A stretch of DNA of 11,659 nucleotides from Desulfobacterales bacterium (GCA_022361135.1 JAKSBM010000088.1:1-11659); one strand, 5' to 3'. Shown: positions 1-6,380, numbered from the stretch's first letter. Program-made: numbers and translations. Notes: generated by a model from the sequence alone, not told the origin.

Positions 1-332
1 AGCGGGAACAGGCAGAGCGCTTCAATGTAAGGGTATTGGAAATGAAAAACGGCATGGATCTCCTGATGAACCTGGACATTTCCGGCCCGGTTTACCTGTC
101 CCTGGATCTGGACTGCCTGGACCCGGCCTTTGCCCCGGGGGTATCCCACCACGAACCCGGCGGACTCTCCACCCGGCAGGTCATCGACCTGATCCACACC
201 CTTTCCGGTCAACTCATTGGTGCGGACATTGTGGAATACAACCCCGACCGGGATTTCATTTCCGTCACCGGCATGGTGGCGGCCAAATTACTCAAGGAAA
301 TTATAGCCAAAATCCAATTGACCAATTGGTAA
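1..332 (+). CDS. speB: Agmatinase/arginase-family ureohydrolase, C-terminal part
   Basis: This is the 3' end of a gene that begins before the window; the frame is open from base 3 and stops with TAA at 330-332. The visible 109 residues carry the ureohydrolase signature SLDLDCLDP, followed by APG, HHEPGG and a downstream GADIVEYNP stretch, all typical of the arginase/agmatinase fold. The two Asp of DLD (codons at 105 and 111) are the expected binuclear manganese ligands. Family members hydrolyse the guanidino group of agmatine, arginine or a related substrate to release urea; agmatinase would give putrescine. The residues that set substrate lie mostly upstream and are not visible, so the exact substrate is inferred. 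The next gene has its own promoter, so this is probably the last gene of its transcript. Confidence 0.9.
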   Translation, partial: REQAERFNVRVLEMKNGMDLLMNLDISGPVYLSLDLDCLDPAFAPGVSHHEPGGLSTRQVIDLIHTLSGQLIGADIVEYNPDRDFISVTGMVAAKLLKEIIAKIQLTNW

Positions 333-345
333 TCTGCCCATTGCC

Positions 346-373
346 TTGACAATCCCTGTTTCATCAGCATAAT
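346..373 (+). promoter_or_regulatory. Sigma70-type promoter for the fxsA-nitroreductase-HDOD operon
   Basis: A perfect -35 box TTGACA (346-351) is followed by a 16-nt spacer and CATAAT (368-373), a 5 of 6 match to the -10 consensus. Transcription would start near 380, giving a leader of about 30 nt before the fxsA start. This is a sequence match only. Confidence 0.55.
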
Positions 374-411
374 CTTTTCAGACTTAAATACAGATAGAAT
401 GGGAGTAAAAC

Positions 412-855
412 ATGCTGTTCAGACTTTTTCTGCTTTTTACCTTGATCCCCATGGTCGAACTCTACCTGCTCATCCAGGTGGGAACGGTCATTGGCGGGAT
501 AAACACCATCCTCCTGGTTATCCTCACCGGTGCTGCAGGCGCCTGGCTGGCAAAAATGGAGGGACTCCAGACCATGTTCAAGGTGAGAAACAACCTCCAA
601 CAGGGTTTGATGCCGGCTGAAGAATTGCTGGATGCCTGCATTATCCTGGTGGCCGGTGTTGTCCTCATCACCCCGGGCCTCATGACCGATGTCTTTGGCC
701 TTTTGCTGCTCTGGCCCGTAACCCGGAACGCCTTCAAACGTTTCATGAGACGCAAATTTGATGAGATGCAGAAAAGCGGAAATGTTCAATTCAACGGCAG
801 TTTTCACTACAATGACCGGAGGCCCCATGTTCCTGACTCAGATGACAGACCGTAG
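412..855 (+). CDS. fxsA: FxsA family inner-membrane protein
   Basis: A 147-aa membrane protein of the FxsA family, named for an E. coli protein that relieves F-plasmid exclusion of phage T7 when overproduced; its normal role is unknown. Hydrophobic segments lie at about residues 4-24, 27-47, 73-88 and 92-103. Glu16, inside the first segment (MVELYLL), and the block ITPGLMTDVFG...LLWPVTR (about 86-105) are the family hallmarks. The tail from about residue 106 is charged, polar and probably cytoplasmic, as in other members. The start is ATG 412, with a GGGAG element a few bases upstream. The last 29 nt overlap the start of the nitroreductase gene in another frame, so the two are almost certainly translated from the same mRNA. 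Confidence 0.92.
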   Translation: MLFRLFLLFTLIPMVELYLLIQVGTVIGGINTILLVILTGAAGAWLAKMEGLQTMFKVRNNLQQGLMPAEELLDACIILVAGVVLITPGLMTDVFGLLLLWPVTRNAFKRFMRRKFDEMQKSGNVQFNGSFHYNDRRPHVPDSDDRP

Positions 856-1360
856 AAGTGTTCGAAAATTCCAGACCAAACCCATTGAAAAGGAAAAGGT
901 AGGCCAGCTCATTGAAGCGGCCCTGCGTTCCCCCTCTTCCCGCAGTTTCAACCCCTGGCGCTTCATTGTGGTGGACCAACCCGAGCTGCTGGAAAAACTG
1001 GCCAAGGCCAAACCCCACGGGGCCTCGTTTCTGAAAAACGCCCCCCTGGGAATCGTGGTACTGGGGGACACCTCGGCCTCGGACGTCTGGGTGGAAGATA
1101 CGTCCATTGCCTCCATATTCATCCACCTGGCCGCCCATGACATGGGTCTGGGCTCCTGCTGGATTCAAATCCGGAAACGGGAACACAACGACCGGATGGA
1201 TGCCAATGAATACATCAAGGACCTTCTGGATATCCCGGAACACTTTGCCGTGGAATCCATTTTGGCCGTGGGGTATCCGGATGAGTCCAAGAAAGGACAC
1301 GACCGGGAAAGCCTGAATTTCGATAAAGTCTTCTTCAACCAATATGGTAAAACCGAATAA
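827..1360 (+). CDS. Nitroreductase family flavoprotein
   Basis: A 177-aa nitroreductase-family protein, expected to bind FMN and use NAD(P)H to reduce nitro compounds, quinones or similar acceptors in the cytoplasm. The N-terminal RRSVRKF (residues 9-15) and SPSSRSFNPWRF (35-46) match the FMN phosphate and ring contacts, and GLGSCWI (107-113) is the usual later motif. I chose ATG 827 because GGAGG sits at 818-822, four bases before it. An open frame extends to 758, but those extra 23 residues are unlike the family and lack a ribosome site; ATG 842 is too far from GGAGG. The gene overlaps fxsA by 29 nt and ends directly against the HDOD gene. The physiological substrate cannot be told from sequence. 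Confidence 0.9.
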   Translation: MFLTQMTDRRSVRKFQTKPIEKEKVGQLIEAALRSPSSRSFNPWRFIVVDQPELLEKLAKAKPHGASFLKNAPLGIVVLGDTSASDVWVEDTSIASIFIHLAAHDMGLGSCWIQIRKREHNDRMDANEYIKDLLDIPEHFAVESILAVGYPDESKKGHDRESLNFDKVFFNQYGKTE

Positions 1361-2224
1361 GTGAGCATCAAGAACGACATTCTCAGGCTGGTCCAAAAAC
1401 GGGAAAGTGAAATCCCCACCCTGCCGGTGGTGGTGGATCGGATCATTGCCGCAGCAGCCAATGACAAGACCACCACCGACGGCCTGGCCCACATCATTGC
1501 CTACGACCAGGCCATGACCAACAAATTGCTCCAGCTGGCCAACTCCATGTACTATGCCCAGCGCAACAAGGTGGAGACCATCAAACGGGCCATCTCGGTC
1601 ATAGGCTTTGATGAAATCATCGGCATTGCCATGGGCATGACCATTTTAAAGGAACTCACGGACAAGGAGGGCCTCCCCCTGGACATGAAGGCCCTCTGGA
1701 TCCACGGCATCGGTGTGGCCACCATTTCCAAATCCCTGGCCCAGCGGGTCAACCCCGCCATCGCCAGTAAAATTTTTATCCCGGCCCTGCTCCACGATCT
1801 GGGGAAACTCATTTTTTCCCAATATTTCAAAGAGGAATACAACAAGGCCCGTGGGCTGGCCATGGACAAAAAAATCCCCCTGTACAAGGCGGAAAAAGCA
1901 GCCCTGCAAATAGACCATGCCGCCCTAACCGGCCTGTTGATGAAACGGTGGGACTTTCCCCCGACCATCTTCTTTCCGTGCCGGTTCCATCACAACCCCG
2001 AGGCCGCACCGGTCCAGTACAGATACCAGTCGCTGATCATCAACCTGGCCGATTACCTGACCCAAAAAGCCGGCATCGGACACAGCGGCAATCCCAAGGC
2101 TGTGGCCATCAAAAATATCACCAAAAAAATAGGCATCAATGAGTCGGTGCTGCGCCTGAGCATGGATCAGCTCAGACGCAGGGAAGATGAAATCAAAGAA
2201 TTCTTCCGCATCACCACCGAGTAA
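1361..2224 (+). CDS. HDOD domain protein
   Basis: A 287-aa protein made almost wholly of an HDOD domain, a helical relative of HD phosphohydrolases found in bacterial signalling and stress proteins. The diagnostic start IPTLP (18-22) and the stretch around AISVIGFDEIIG are present. Many HDOD proteins have lost the metal-binding HD residues. Here His115, His145-Asp146 in LLHDLGK, His186 and His210-His211 remain, so metal binding or residual activity is possible. No REC, GGDEF, EAL or other output domain is attached. Translation starts at GTG 1361, immediately after the nitroreductase TAA with no convincing Shine-Dalgarno, which suggests termination-reinitiation coupling. Its substrate or partner is unknown. 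Confidence 0.88.
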   Translation: MSIKNDILRLVQKRESEIPTLPVVVDRIIAAAANDKTTTDGLAHIIAYDQAMTNKLLQLANSMYYAQRNKVETIKRAISVIGFDEIIGIAMGMTILKELTDKEGLPLDMKALWIHGIGVATISKSLAQRVNPAIASKIFIPALLHDLGKLIFSQYFKEEYNKARGLAMDKKIPLYKAEKAALQIDHAALTGLLMKRWDFPPTIFFPCRFHHNPEAAPVQYRYQSLIINLADYLTQKAGIGHSGNPKAVAIKNITKKIGINESVLRLSMDQLRRREDEIKEFFRITTE

Positions 2225-2235
2225 GGCTGAACCCT

Positions 2236-2253
2236 GGGCCAGATCCCTGGCCC
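2236..2253. terminator. GC-rich hairpin between convergent genes
   Basis: GGGCCAG (2236-2242) and CTGGCCC (2247-2253) form a perfect 7-bp stem with a 4-nt loop, in the 53-bp gap between the convergent HDOD and reductase genes. Neither strand has a T tract after the stem, so it is not a classical intrinsic terminator. A bidirectional stop or 3'-end stabiliser role is inferred from position. Confidence 0.35.
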
Positions 2254-2277
2254 CAACACATCAACACTCCATACGGA

Positions 2278-3270
2278 TCACATCTTTTCCCTGGAAAGCC
2301 ACTCCCCCACCCGCTTTAGGCCCTCGGCCGTGGACACACGGGGTTGATATCCCAGATCCCGTTTCACCCGGGAAATATCAAACCAATGGGAGGTGGCCAA
2401 CTCCTTGGCAACGAACCGGGTCATGGGCGGCTCACTTTTAATCTTCAAGATCCCATAGACCTTTTCCAGAATCCAACCCACGGCATAGGCGGCCTTTGCG
2501 GAGATATGTCCCTTCACCGGCGGTTTTCCCCCTGCGGCCAGGAAAGCATCCACCAGCTCCCATTTTGAAATGGGATCATCCTGGCTGATGAAATAGACAT
2601 TTCCCGACAATGAAACATCCTTTTCCAAACATTGTGCAGCCAGAACATGGGCATGGGCGGCATTGTCCACATAGATGGTATCCACCCGGTCATCCCTGCG
2701 GCCAATGCGCCTCAACCGATGGCCCCGCTGGATAATCCGGGGAATCAGATGATTATCCCCCGGCCCCCAGATCAAATGGGGACGGAGGATGATGGAAGGC
2801 AGGCCGGCCTTGGAAGCAGCAATGACCCGCTGCTCGGCCAGGGCTTTGGTGGCCGGGTAATGGGTGAGGTAATTGTCAGGATAGGGCACGGATTCATCCA
2901 CACCTTCCATGTCATTTTCATCAAATACCACCGAAGGAGAGCTGGTATGAATCAAGGGAATCCGCCCCTGGTCCATGCAGGCCTGGATGACATTTTCCGT
3001 ACCCAGGACGTTGATGCGGTGGTAGCTGTCATAGCTCCCCCAGACACCGGCCTTGGCCGCCACATGGAAAACCGTATCCATGCCCTCCACTGCCCTGGAA
3101 ACGGCATGGGGATCGGCCAGGTCCCCCTGGATCTGTTTCACCCCCATCCCGTCCAGGTCCGAATAAAATTGACGGGAAAAGGAGGTAATATTTTTCCCGG
3201 AATTTAAAAGTTCCCTGATAATGGCCTTCCCAAGGAACCCACCACCACCTGTTACCAAAATATTTTTCAT
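2278..3270 (-). CDS. OleD-like NAD(P)-dependent extended SDR reductase
   Basis: A 330-aa extended short-chain dehydrogenase/reductase, related to 3-beta-hydroxysteroid dehydrogenases and NAD-dependent epimerases. The dinucleotide-binding motif GGGGFLG occupies residues 8-14. The catalytic triad is visible as Ser111 in TSSPSVVF, Tyr138 and Lys142 in HYPATKALAE. The combination of TSSPSVVF, DESVPYP and HYPATKALAE resembles OleD, the 2-alkyl-3-oxoalkanoate reductase of long-chain olefin synthesis. That assignment is recall-based; a sugar epimerase or sterol-type dehydrogenase is the alternative. No oleA, oleB or oleC is within the window. The start is ATG at 3270, with only a weak GGAAAGG element about 13 nt upstream. 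The gene converges on the HDOD gene and diverges from the tRNA. Confidence 0.85.
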   Translation of the reverse strand: MKNILVTGGGGFLGKAIIRELLNSGKNITSFSRQFYSDLDGMGVKQIQGDLADPHAVSRAVEGMDTVFHVAAKAGVWGSYDSYHRINVLGTENVIQACMDQGRIPLIHTSSPSVVFDENDMEGVDESVPYPDNYLTHYPATKALAEQRVIAASKAGLPSIILRPHLIWGPGDNHLIPRIIQRGHRLRRIGRRDDRVDTIYVDNAAHAHVLAAQCLEKDVSLSGNVYFISQDDPISKWELVDAFLAAGGKPPVKGHISAKAAYAVGWILEKVYGILKIKSEPPMTRFVAKELATSHWFDISRVKRDLGYQPRVSTAEGLKRVGEWLSREKM

Positions 3271-3331
3271 TTAAATTTCAACACCTTTCCTGGCAACTGT
3301 GATTTTCCAGAAAAATTCATACAAAAAAGGT

Positions 3332-3360
3332 TTGACAAGTGCGCCGCATTCGCGTAAAAA
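3332..3360 (+). promoter_or_regulatory. Promoter of tRNA-Gly
   Basis: TTGACA (3332-3337), a 17-nt spacer and TAAAAA (3355-3360) form a good sigma70-type promoter. The predicted start, near 3367, lies about a dozen bases before the mature tRNA 5' end. The upstream run of A and T (about 3311-3327) could act as an UP element. Confidence 0.6.
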
Positions 3361-3379
3361 AGCTCTCATCTTTCGCTGA

Positions 3380-3454
3380 GCGGGAATAACTCAGTGGTAG
3401 AGTGCGACCTTGCCAAGGTCGAAGTCGCGGGTTCAAATCCCGTTTCCCGCTCCA
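3380..3454 (+). tRNA. tRNA-Gly (anticodon GCC)
   Basis: All cloverleaf parts can be drawn by hand. The acceptor is GCGGGAA (3380-3386) with TTCCCGC (3444-3450). The D stem is ACTC/GAGT (3389-3392, 3400-3403). The anticodon stem is CGACC/GGTCG (3405-3409, 3417-3421) around the loop TTGCCAA, with anticodon GCC at 3412-3414. The T stem is GCGGG/CCCGT (3427-3431, 3439-3443) with one G-U pair and loop TTCAAAT. T3451 is the discriminator and CCA (3452-3454) is encoded. It stands alone between two minus-strand genes. A T-rich stretch from 3456 without a hairpin may end transcription. Confidence 0.97.
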
Positions 3455-3487
3455 CTTTTTCTTTTCTTCCCAAGTTTTAATTCCCGA

Positions 3488-4447
3488 CTAAAATTCAAGT
3501 GTTTGACCCCAATTGTTTTGAATGCAGATTTCATACAACGCAATTGCCGTTGTCAAATCAAACAGGGCCATCCCCACGGACTTGAAAAACAAAGTTTCTC
3601 CCGGCTTTACGGAATGGCTGCGTTCCACCAATTGGGCAAAGGGCAGAATCCCATCTTCGGAAACCACCTTCTTTTCAATTGGAATGCAAAGATCGCCGGA
3701 CTCTTTGGTTGCAAACGGGGTATCTGCATAAACGGCATCGGCCGTTGAAATAACCGCATCGGGAAACTCCTTCATATCCGGTCGAAAGGATCCAATGGAA
3801 ATGAATGTTTTCCCCTTCACCAAATCCACATCGTCTGCAAACAACGGGGTTGAACTGGTGGTGGCGGCAATGATGAGTTGGGACTTTTCCACCAGGGCTT
3901 CAGCGGACTCGGCCACCTTGAATTCCACCCCGGAATAAAGCTGCCCCAGCTTGTCTGCCATGGCAAGGGCGGCATCTTCATGGAGATCGTAAATCCACAT
4001 GGTTTTAATATCGCGGTTGTTCAAGGCATACCGCGCCTGGCTGAAACCCTGTACACCGGCTCCCATCACCCCGGCCACGGCCAGGTCATGGGGGGTTAAC
4101 AGGGAAACCCCCATCCCCCCAACGGCACCGGTCCGCTCCGCAGTCAATGCAGCCCCGTCCATTACGGCCAGAGGTTTTCCGGTTTCATTGCTGGATAAAA
4201 CCACCATGCCATTCACCGAAGGCTCACCCAGTTCCGGTGCCCCCGGAAAAACAGAAACCAGCTTGGTGGCAAAGTATTGTCCCGAAAAACAGGGCATGAG
4301 CAAGAGCATATTTTCCCCATCGCCCACATGGGCCCGGTCGGGCATATTAAAATCATTTGCCATCACCTTTGCATAGGCCTGACCCACCGCCTCCTGAATC
4401 AGATCCGCATCCACCTTGGCAATCGTCGCTCTATTCAAAAACAGCAT
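3488..4447 (-). CDS. Ornithine cyclodeaminase / mu-crystallin family protein
   Basis: A 319-aa protein of the ornithine cyclodeaminase/mu-crystallin family. Members use NAD(P) for ornithine to proline cyclodeamination, alanine dehydrogenation, or reduction of cyclic imines such as pyrroline-2-carboxylate. The Rossmann motif GAGVQG is at residues 129-134. Lys62 (TKLVSVFP) and LTAERTGA (101-108) match conserved substrate and cofactor regions, and Asp224 in GSFRPDMKE lies where the catalytic Asp is expected. Which activity it has cannot be decided from sequence. ATG 4447 follows a GGAAAG ribosome site. It is divergent from the Nudix gene across 148 bp containing unusual inverted repeats. An agmatinase-family gene about 3 kb away makes an arginine/ornithine link tempting, but the two are not in one operon. 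Confidence 0.88.
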   Translation of the reverse strand: MLFLNRATIAKVDADLIQEAVGQAYAKVMANDFNMPDRAHVGDGENMLLLMPCFSGQYFATKLVSVFPGAPELGEPSVNGMVVLSSNETGKPLAVMDGAALTAERTGAVGGMGVSLLTPHDLAVAGVMGAGVQGFSQARYALNNRDIKTMWIYDLHEDAALAMADKLGQLYSGVEFKVAESAEALVEKSQLIIAATTSSTPLFADDVDLVKGKTFISIGSFRPDMKEFPDAVISTADAVYADTPFATKESGDLCIPIEKKVVSEDGILPFAQLVERSHSVKPGETLFFKSVGMALFDLTTAIALYEICIQNNWGQTLEF

Positions 4448-4482
4448 GTCTTTCCTTTCTGATTAAGGTTTGAAAAATCCCA

Positions 4483-4556
4483 TACCACAGCCCGGGGCAA
4501 AAAACCACGAAAACCCCGGTGGACGTGGAATTTTCATTTTCCCACAAACTGTGGTA
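4483..4556. promoter_or_regulatory. Nested competing inverted repeats in divergent intergenic region
   Basis: Four pairings are visible. (A) TACCACAG 4483-4490 with CTGTGGTA 4549-4556, 8 bp. (B) CCGGGG 4492-4497 with CCCCGG 4514-4519, 6 bp. (C) CCACG 4505-4509 with CGTGG 4524-4528, 5 bp. (D) CCACA 4542-4546 with TGTGG 4550-4554, 5 bp. A and B nest together; C clashes with B, and D clashes with A. On the minus strand, C is followed at once by six T (complement of 4499-4504), like a weak intrinsic terminator in the leader of the cyclodeaminase gene. It may be an RNA switch, an operator pair for a divergent regulator, or chance. I recognise no known riboswitch family. Confidence 0.4.
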
Positions 4557-4595
4557 AAACAAGGCTTTTATTCAAAATTTTCAAGGAGTATCTGA

Positions 4596-5195
4596 ATGAA
4601 CCCAACGGAACAGGTGTTGTGCATCCACAGAAATCGACTACCGGAAAACTGGGTTGAAACCCAGAGTCGAGTGCCCATGGACCTGGACACATTTGTCGCC
4701 AAATGCACCCAAGCGGGGTTTGAGTTTGTGGACCGCCCCAAGGCCGAACAGAATCCGGACCTCAAACAGGTCATCCCCTATATTGTGCTTCAAACCCAGG
4801 ATGAAAAGGAAACCGCCATTTACAACCGACAGGGCAGCGAAGCCCGCCTCCACGACCTCTGGTCCCTGGGCATCGGCGGCCACATCAATCCCGAAGACAC
4901 GGACAAGGCCATGGGTTTCAAGGAAATCCTCATGGCGGGCATGGAACGGGAACTCAGCGAAGAACTGGCATCCCGTCCCCGGGAAGACAAACCGATTTTC
5001 AGGGGAATCATCAGCGAAGACATCACCGATGTGGGTAAGGTACACCTTGGTGCGGTATTCCAGATACGCACCTCGGACCGGTCGGCCTGGAAGCCGGGGG
5101 AAGAACTCCACCTCTTCCAATGGGAAGCCACCGACCAGGTCAAGGAACGCAACATGGAACTCTGGTCGGAAATGGCCCTGGAATTGATTAGTTAG
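4596..5195 (+). CDS. Nudix hydrolase, COG4112-type predicted phosphoesterase
   Basis: A 199-aa protein with a Nudix domain in its second half, resembling the COG4112 group annotated as predicted phosphoesterases. The box begins at GGHINPED (94-101) and ends in REL-SEEL (Arg118, Glu119, Glu122, Glu123), the residues that bind magnesium. About nine extra residues separate the Gly and the Arg compared with the standard box, and the usual Gly after the two Glu is replaced (EELAS). The first 50 or so residues are an extra N-terminal segment with no motif I know. Nudix enzymes cleave nucleoside-diphosphate-linked compounds; the substrate here is unknown. ATG 4596 has an ideal AAGGAG at 4583-4588 with a 7-nt spacer. 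It converges with the TrpR-family gene, the two stops overlapping at 5192-5195. Confidence 0.85.
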   Translation: MNPTEQVLCIHRNRLPENWVETQSRVPMDLDTFVAKCTQAGFEFVDRPKAEQNPDLKQVIPYIVLQTQDEKETAIYNRQGSEARLHDLWSLGIGGHINPEDTDKAMGFKEILMAGMERELSEELASRPREDKPIFRGIISEDITDVGKVHLGAVFQIRTSDRSAWKPGEELHLFQWEATDQVKERNMELWSEMALELIS

Positions 5196-5458
5196 TTCTT
5201 CTGATCCAAGACCTTTAAAACCACCGACTCTTTATTCTTTAAAATCTTCGATCCCCGGGTGATCTTGCAAAGGCTGATGCCGTATTTACCGGCTATCTTT
5301 CGCTGGGTCACCCCCCGATGGAGATCCTTAAGCAGTTTCCACCTCAAACAGAGATCCTCCCGTTCCGCCGGCGTCAAAAGGTCTTCAAAAAACAAATTAA
5401 GCTCATCCACATCGGACATGGATGCAAACACTTCCAAAAGATCTTCGTCAAGTCTCAT
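5192..5458 (-). CDS. TrpR/YerC-family transcriptional regulator
   Basis: A small helical DNA-binding protein of the Trp repressor family, 88 aa from ATG 5458. The core matches E. coli TrpR closely: LLTPAERE, then the helix-turn-helix region RGVTQRKIAGKYG and KITRGSKIL. Residues equivalent to TrpR Thr44, Arg54, Arg84 and Gly85, which contact L-tryptophan, are all kept (Thr29, Arg39, Arg68 and Gly69 from this start), so tryptophan or a similar ligand is plausible. By contrast, YerC-type relatives are not known to bind tryptophan. ATG 5458 has AGGA 7 nt upstream. A TTG at 5509 would add 17 residues and overlap the AMMECR1 gene by 14 nt, but its ribosome site is weak. It follows that gene after 37 nt, probably as one transcript. 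No trp biosynthesis gene is visible. Confidence 0.88.
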   Translation of the reverse strand: MRLDEDLLEVFASMSDVDELNLFFEDLLTPAEREDLCLRWKLLKDLHRGVTQRKIAGKYGISLCKITRGSKILKNKESVVLKVLDQKN

Positions 5459-5495
5459 CGATTTATCCTGTTCTCGGGTTTCAAATTCGTCGGAT

Positions 5496-6074
5496 TCATT
5501 CTTCTTCAAAGGATTGGACCTGGTAGGTGGACAGGGTCAAGCCCCTTCGCTTCCAGGCATTTTGCTCCAACCCGGCCTTCATGCAAAGCTGGGAAAGAAA
5601 TAGGGCCGGCTCGGGAAGCTGTTCCCACACCTGGGGAAGGAAGGTGGCACCCCGCCCTTCCTTCTTAATTATCACACCGTCCACAAAGGGACGAACCAGC
5701 TCAAAAATTTCATCCCCAAAGGCATGGGGTTGTTCCTTGGGGCAGGTCAGAATACTGATCTCCATCACCACCCGGTCAAATTCCCCGGGGGCCAGGGGAG
5801 AAAAACGGGGATCTTTAAAGGCGGCATTGATGGCATTTTCAACCACGCCCTGGGCCAATGGTTTGTGGGCCACGATGGAACCGATACAGCCCCGCAGGGC
5901 TTGATTATCCCTTTCATGGAGGGAAACAAAAACCCCGCGCTTTTCCTGGAAGACAGGGGCGTCAAGGGAATCATCCGTCACCCCCCCATTGTCGATCCCC
6001 AGCCGATGGGCCAGGGTATTCCTGGCCAGCTCAAGGAGTTGCCGCCCCTCTTCTTCCGTATATTGGTATGCCAT
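5496..6074 (-). CDS. amrA: AMMECR1-family protein (AmmeMemoRadiSam system protein A type)
   Basis: A 192-aa AMMECR1-domain protein. The family hallmark LRGCIGS is at residues 60-66, followed by the usual block AFKDPRFSPL and later DGVIIKKEGRGATFLPQVWEQ. The conserved Arg-Gly-Cys-Ile-Gly patch has been proposed as a functional site, but biochemical function is not established for bacterial members. In many bacteria and archaea the gene sits with a Memo-family gene and a radical SAM gene; neither is in this window, so the symbol is tentative. I chose ATG 6074 because GGGAGGT lies a few bases before it; an open frame reaches 6161, but that extension shows no family similarity. The TrpR-family gene follows on the same strand. 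Confidence 0.92.
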   Translation of the reverse strand: MAYQYTEEEGRQLLELARNTLAHRLGIDNGGVTDDSLDAPVFQEKRGVFVSLHERDNQALRGCIGSIVAHKPLAQGVVENAINAAFKDPRFSPLAPGEFDRVVMEISILTCPKEQPHAFGDEIFELVRPFVDGVIIKKEGRGATFLPQVWEQLPEPALFLSQLCMKAGLEQNAWKRRGLTLSTYQVQSFEEE

Positions 6075-6380
6075 GCTACCTCCCTGGTTATCTTTTCCAG
6101 CCATCCCGGAATCCAAAGCCTGAAACAACGCCCACCAAAGGGATTCTGAACCCACCCTCAAAAACAGACGGATTCATCCGCAATCACTAGCATTCCAGTG
6201 CTTTTCCATTGCCTATTTTTACCATCTGCGTGGAACCCCCACCCATGGTAGGGATAGATTCCAATGACTAGTCCGAATTCAGACTCACCCGGATTGACGT
6301 CCAAAAACAACTTAATTTATTATAAACTTTAGCAAACGATTTCCCAATGCTCATGGACCCATTCAAAATAAGGCAGAACC
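6075..6380. other. Divergent intergenic region, AMMECR1 gene / 101-aa gene
   Basis: About 306 bases without a gene. It holds the predicted promoter of the plus-strand 101-aa gene (listed separately). A short dyad CGGATTCATCCG lies at 6169-6180. The perfect 8-bp palindrome GACTAGTC is at 6266-6273, and a second CTAG lies at 6187-6190. ACTAGT is the repeated core of E. coli trp operators, so these could be half-sites for the nearby TrpR-family protein, but the paired 8-bp spacing of a full operator is absent. I could not place a good minus-strand promoter for the AMMECR1 gene. Confidence 0.4.
6294..6323 (+). promoter_or_regulatory. Sigma70-type promoter of the 101-aa gene
   Basis: TTGACG (6294-6299), an 18-nt spacer and TATTAT (6318-6323) match the consensus at 5 of 6 bases in each box. 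The predicted start, near 6330, gives a leader of about 50 nt. Confidence 0.5.

Noticed and set aside
314..329. CCAATT-GACC-AATTGG inverted repeat at the end of the ureohydrolase gene as a terminator.
   Set aside because: AT-rich 6-bp stem, inside the coding end, and no T tract follows it.
758..826. Upstream extension of the nitroreductase to ATG 758.
   Set aside because: The extra residues do not resemble the family, deepen the overlap with fxsA, and lack a ribosome site, whereas GGAGG directly precedes ATG 827.
791..1492. A 233-codon minus-strand frame across the nitroreductase and HDOD genes.
   Set aside because: It spans the junction of two solid genes, has no family resemblance and no upstream signal.
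2632..3207. A 191-codon plus-strand open frame across the OleD-like gene.
   Set aside because: It lies wholly inside a well-conserved SDR gene on the other strand and has no ribosome site or domain.
6075..6161. Upstream extension of the AMMECR1 gene to base 6161.
   Set aside because: A strong GGGAGGT precedes ATG 6074, and family similarity begins just after that Met.
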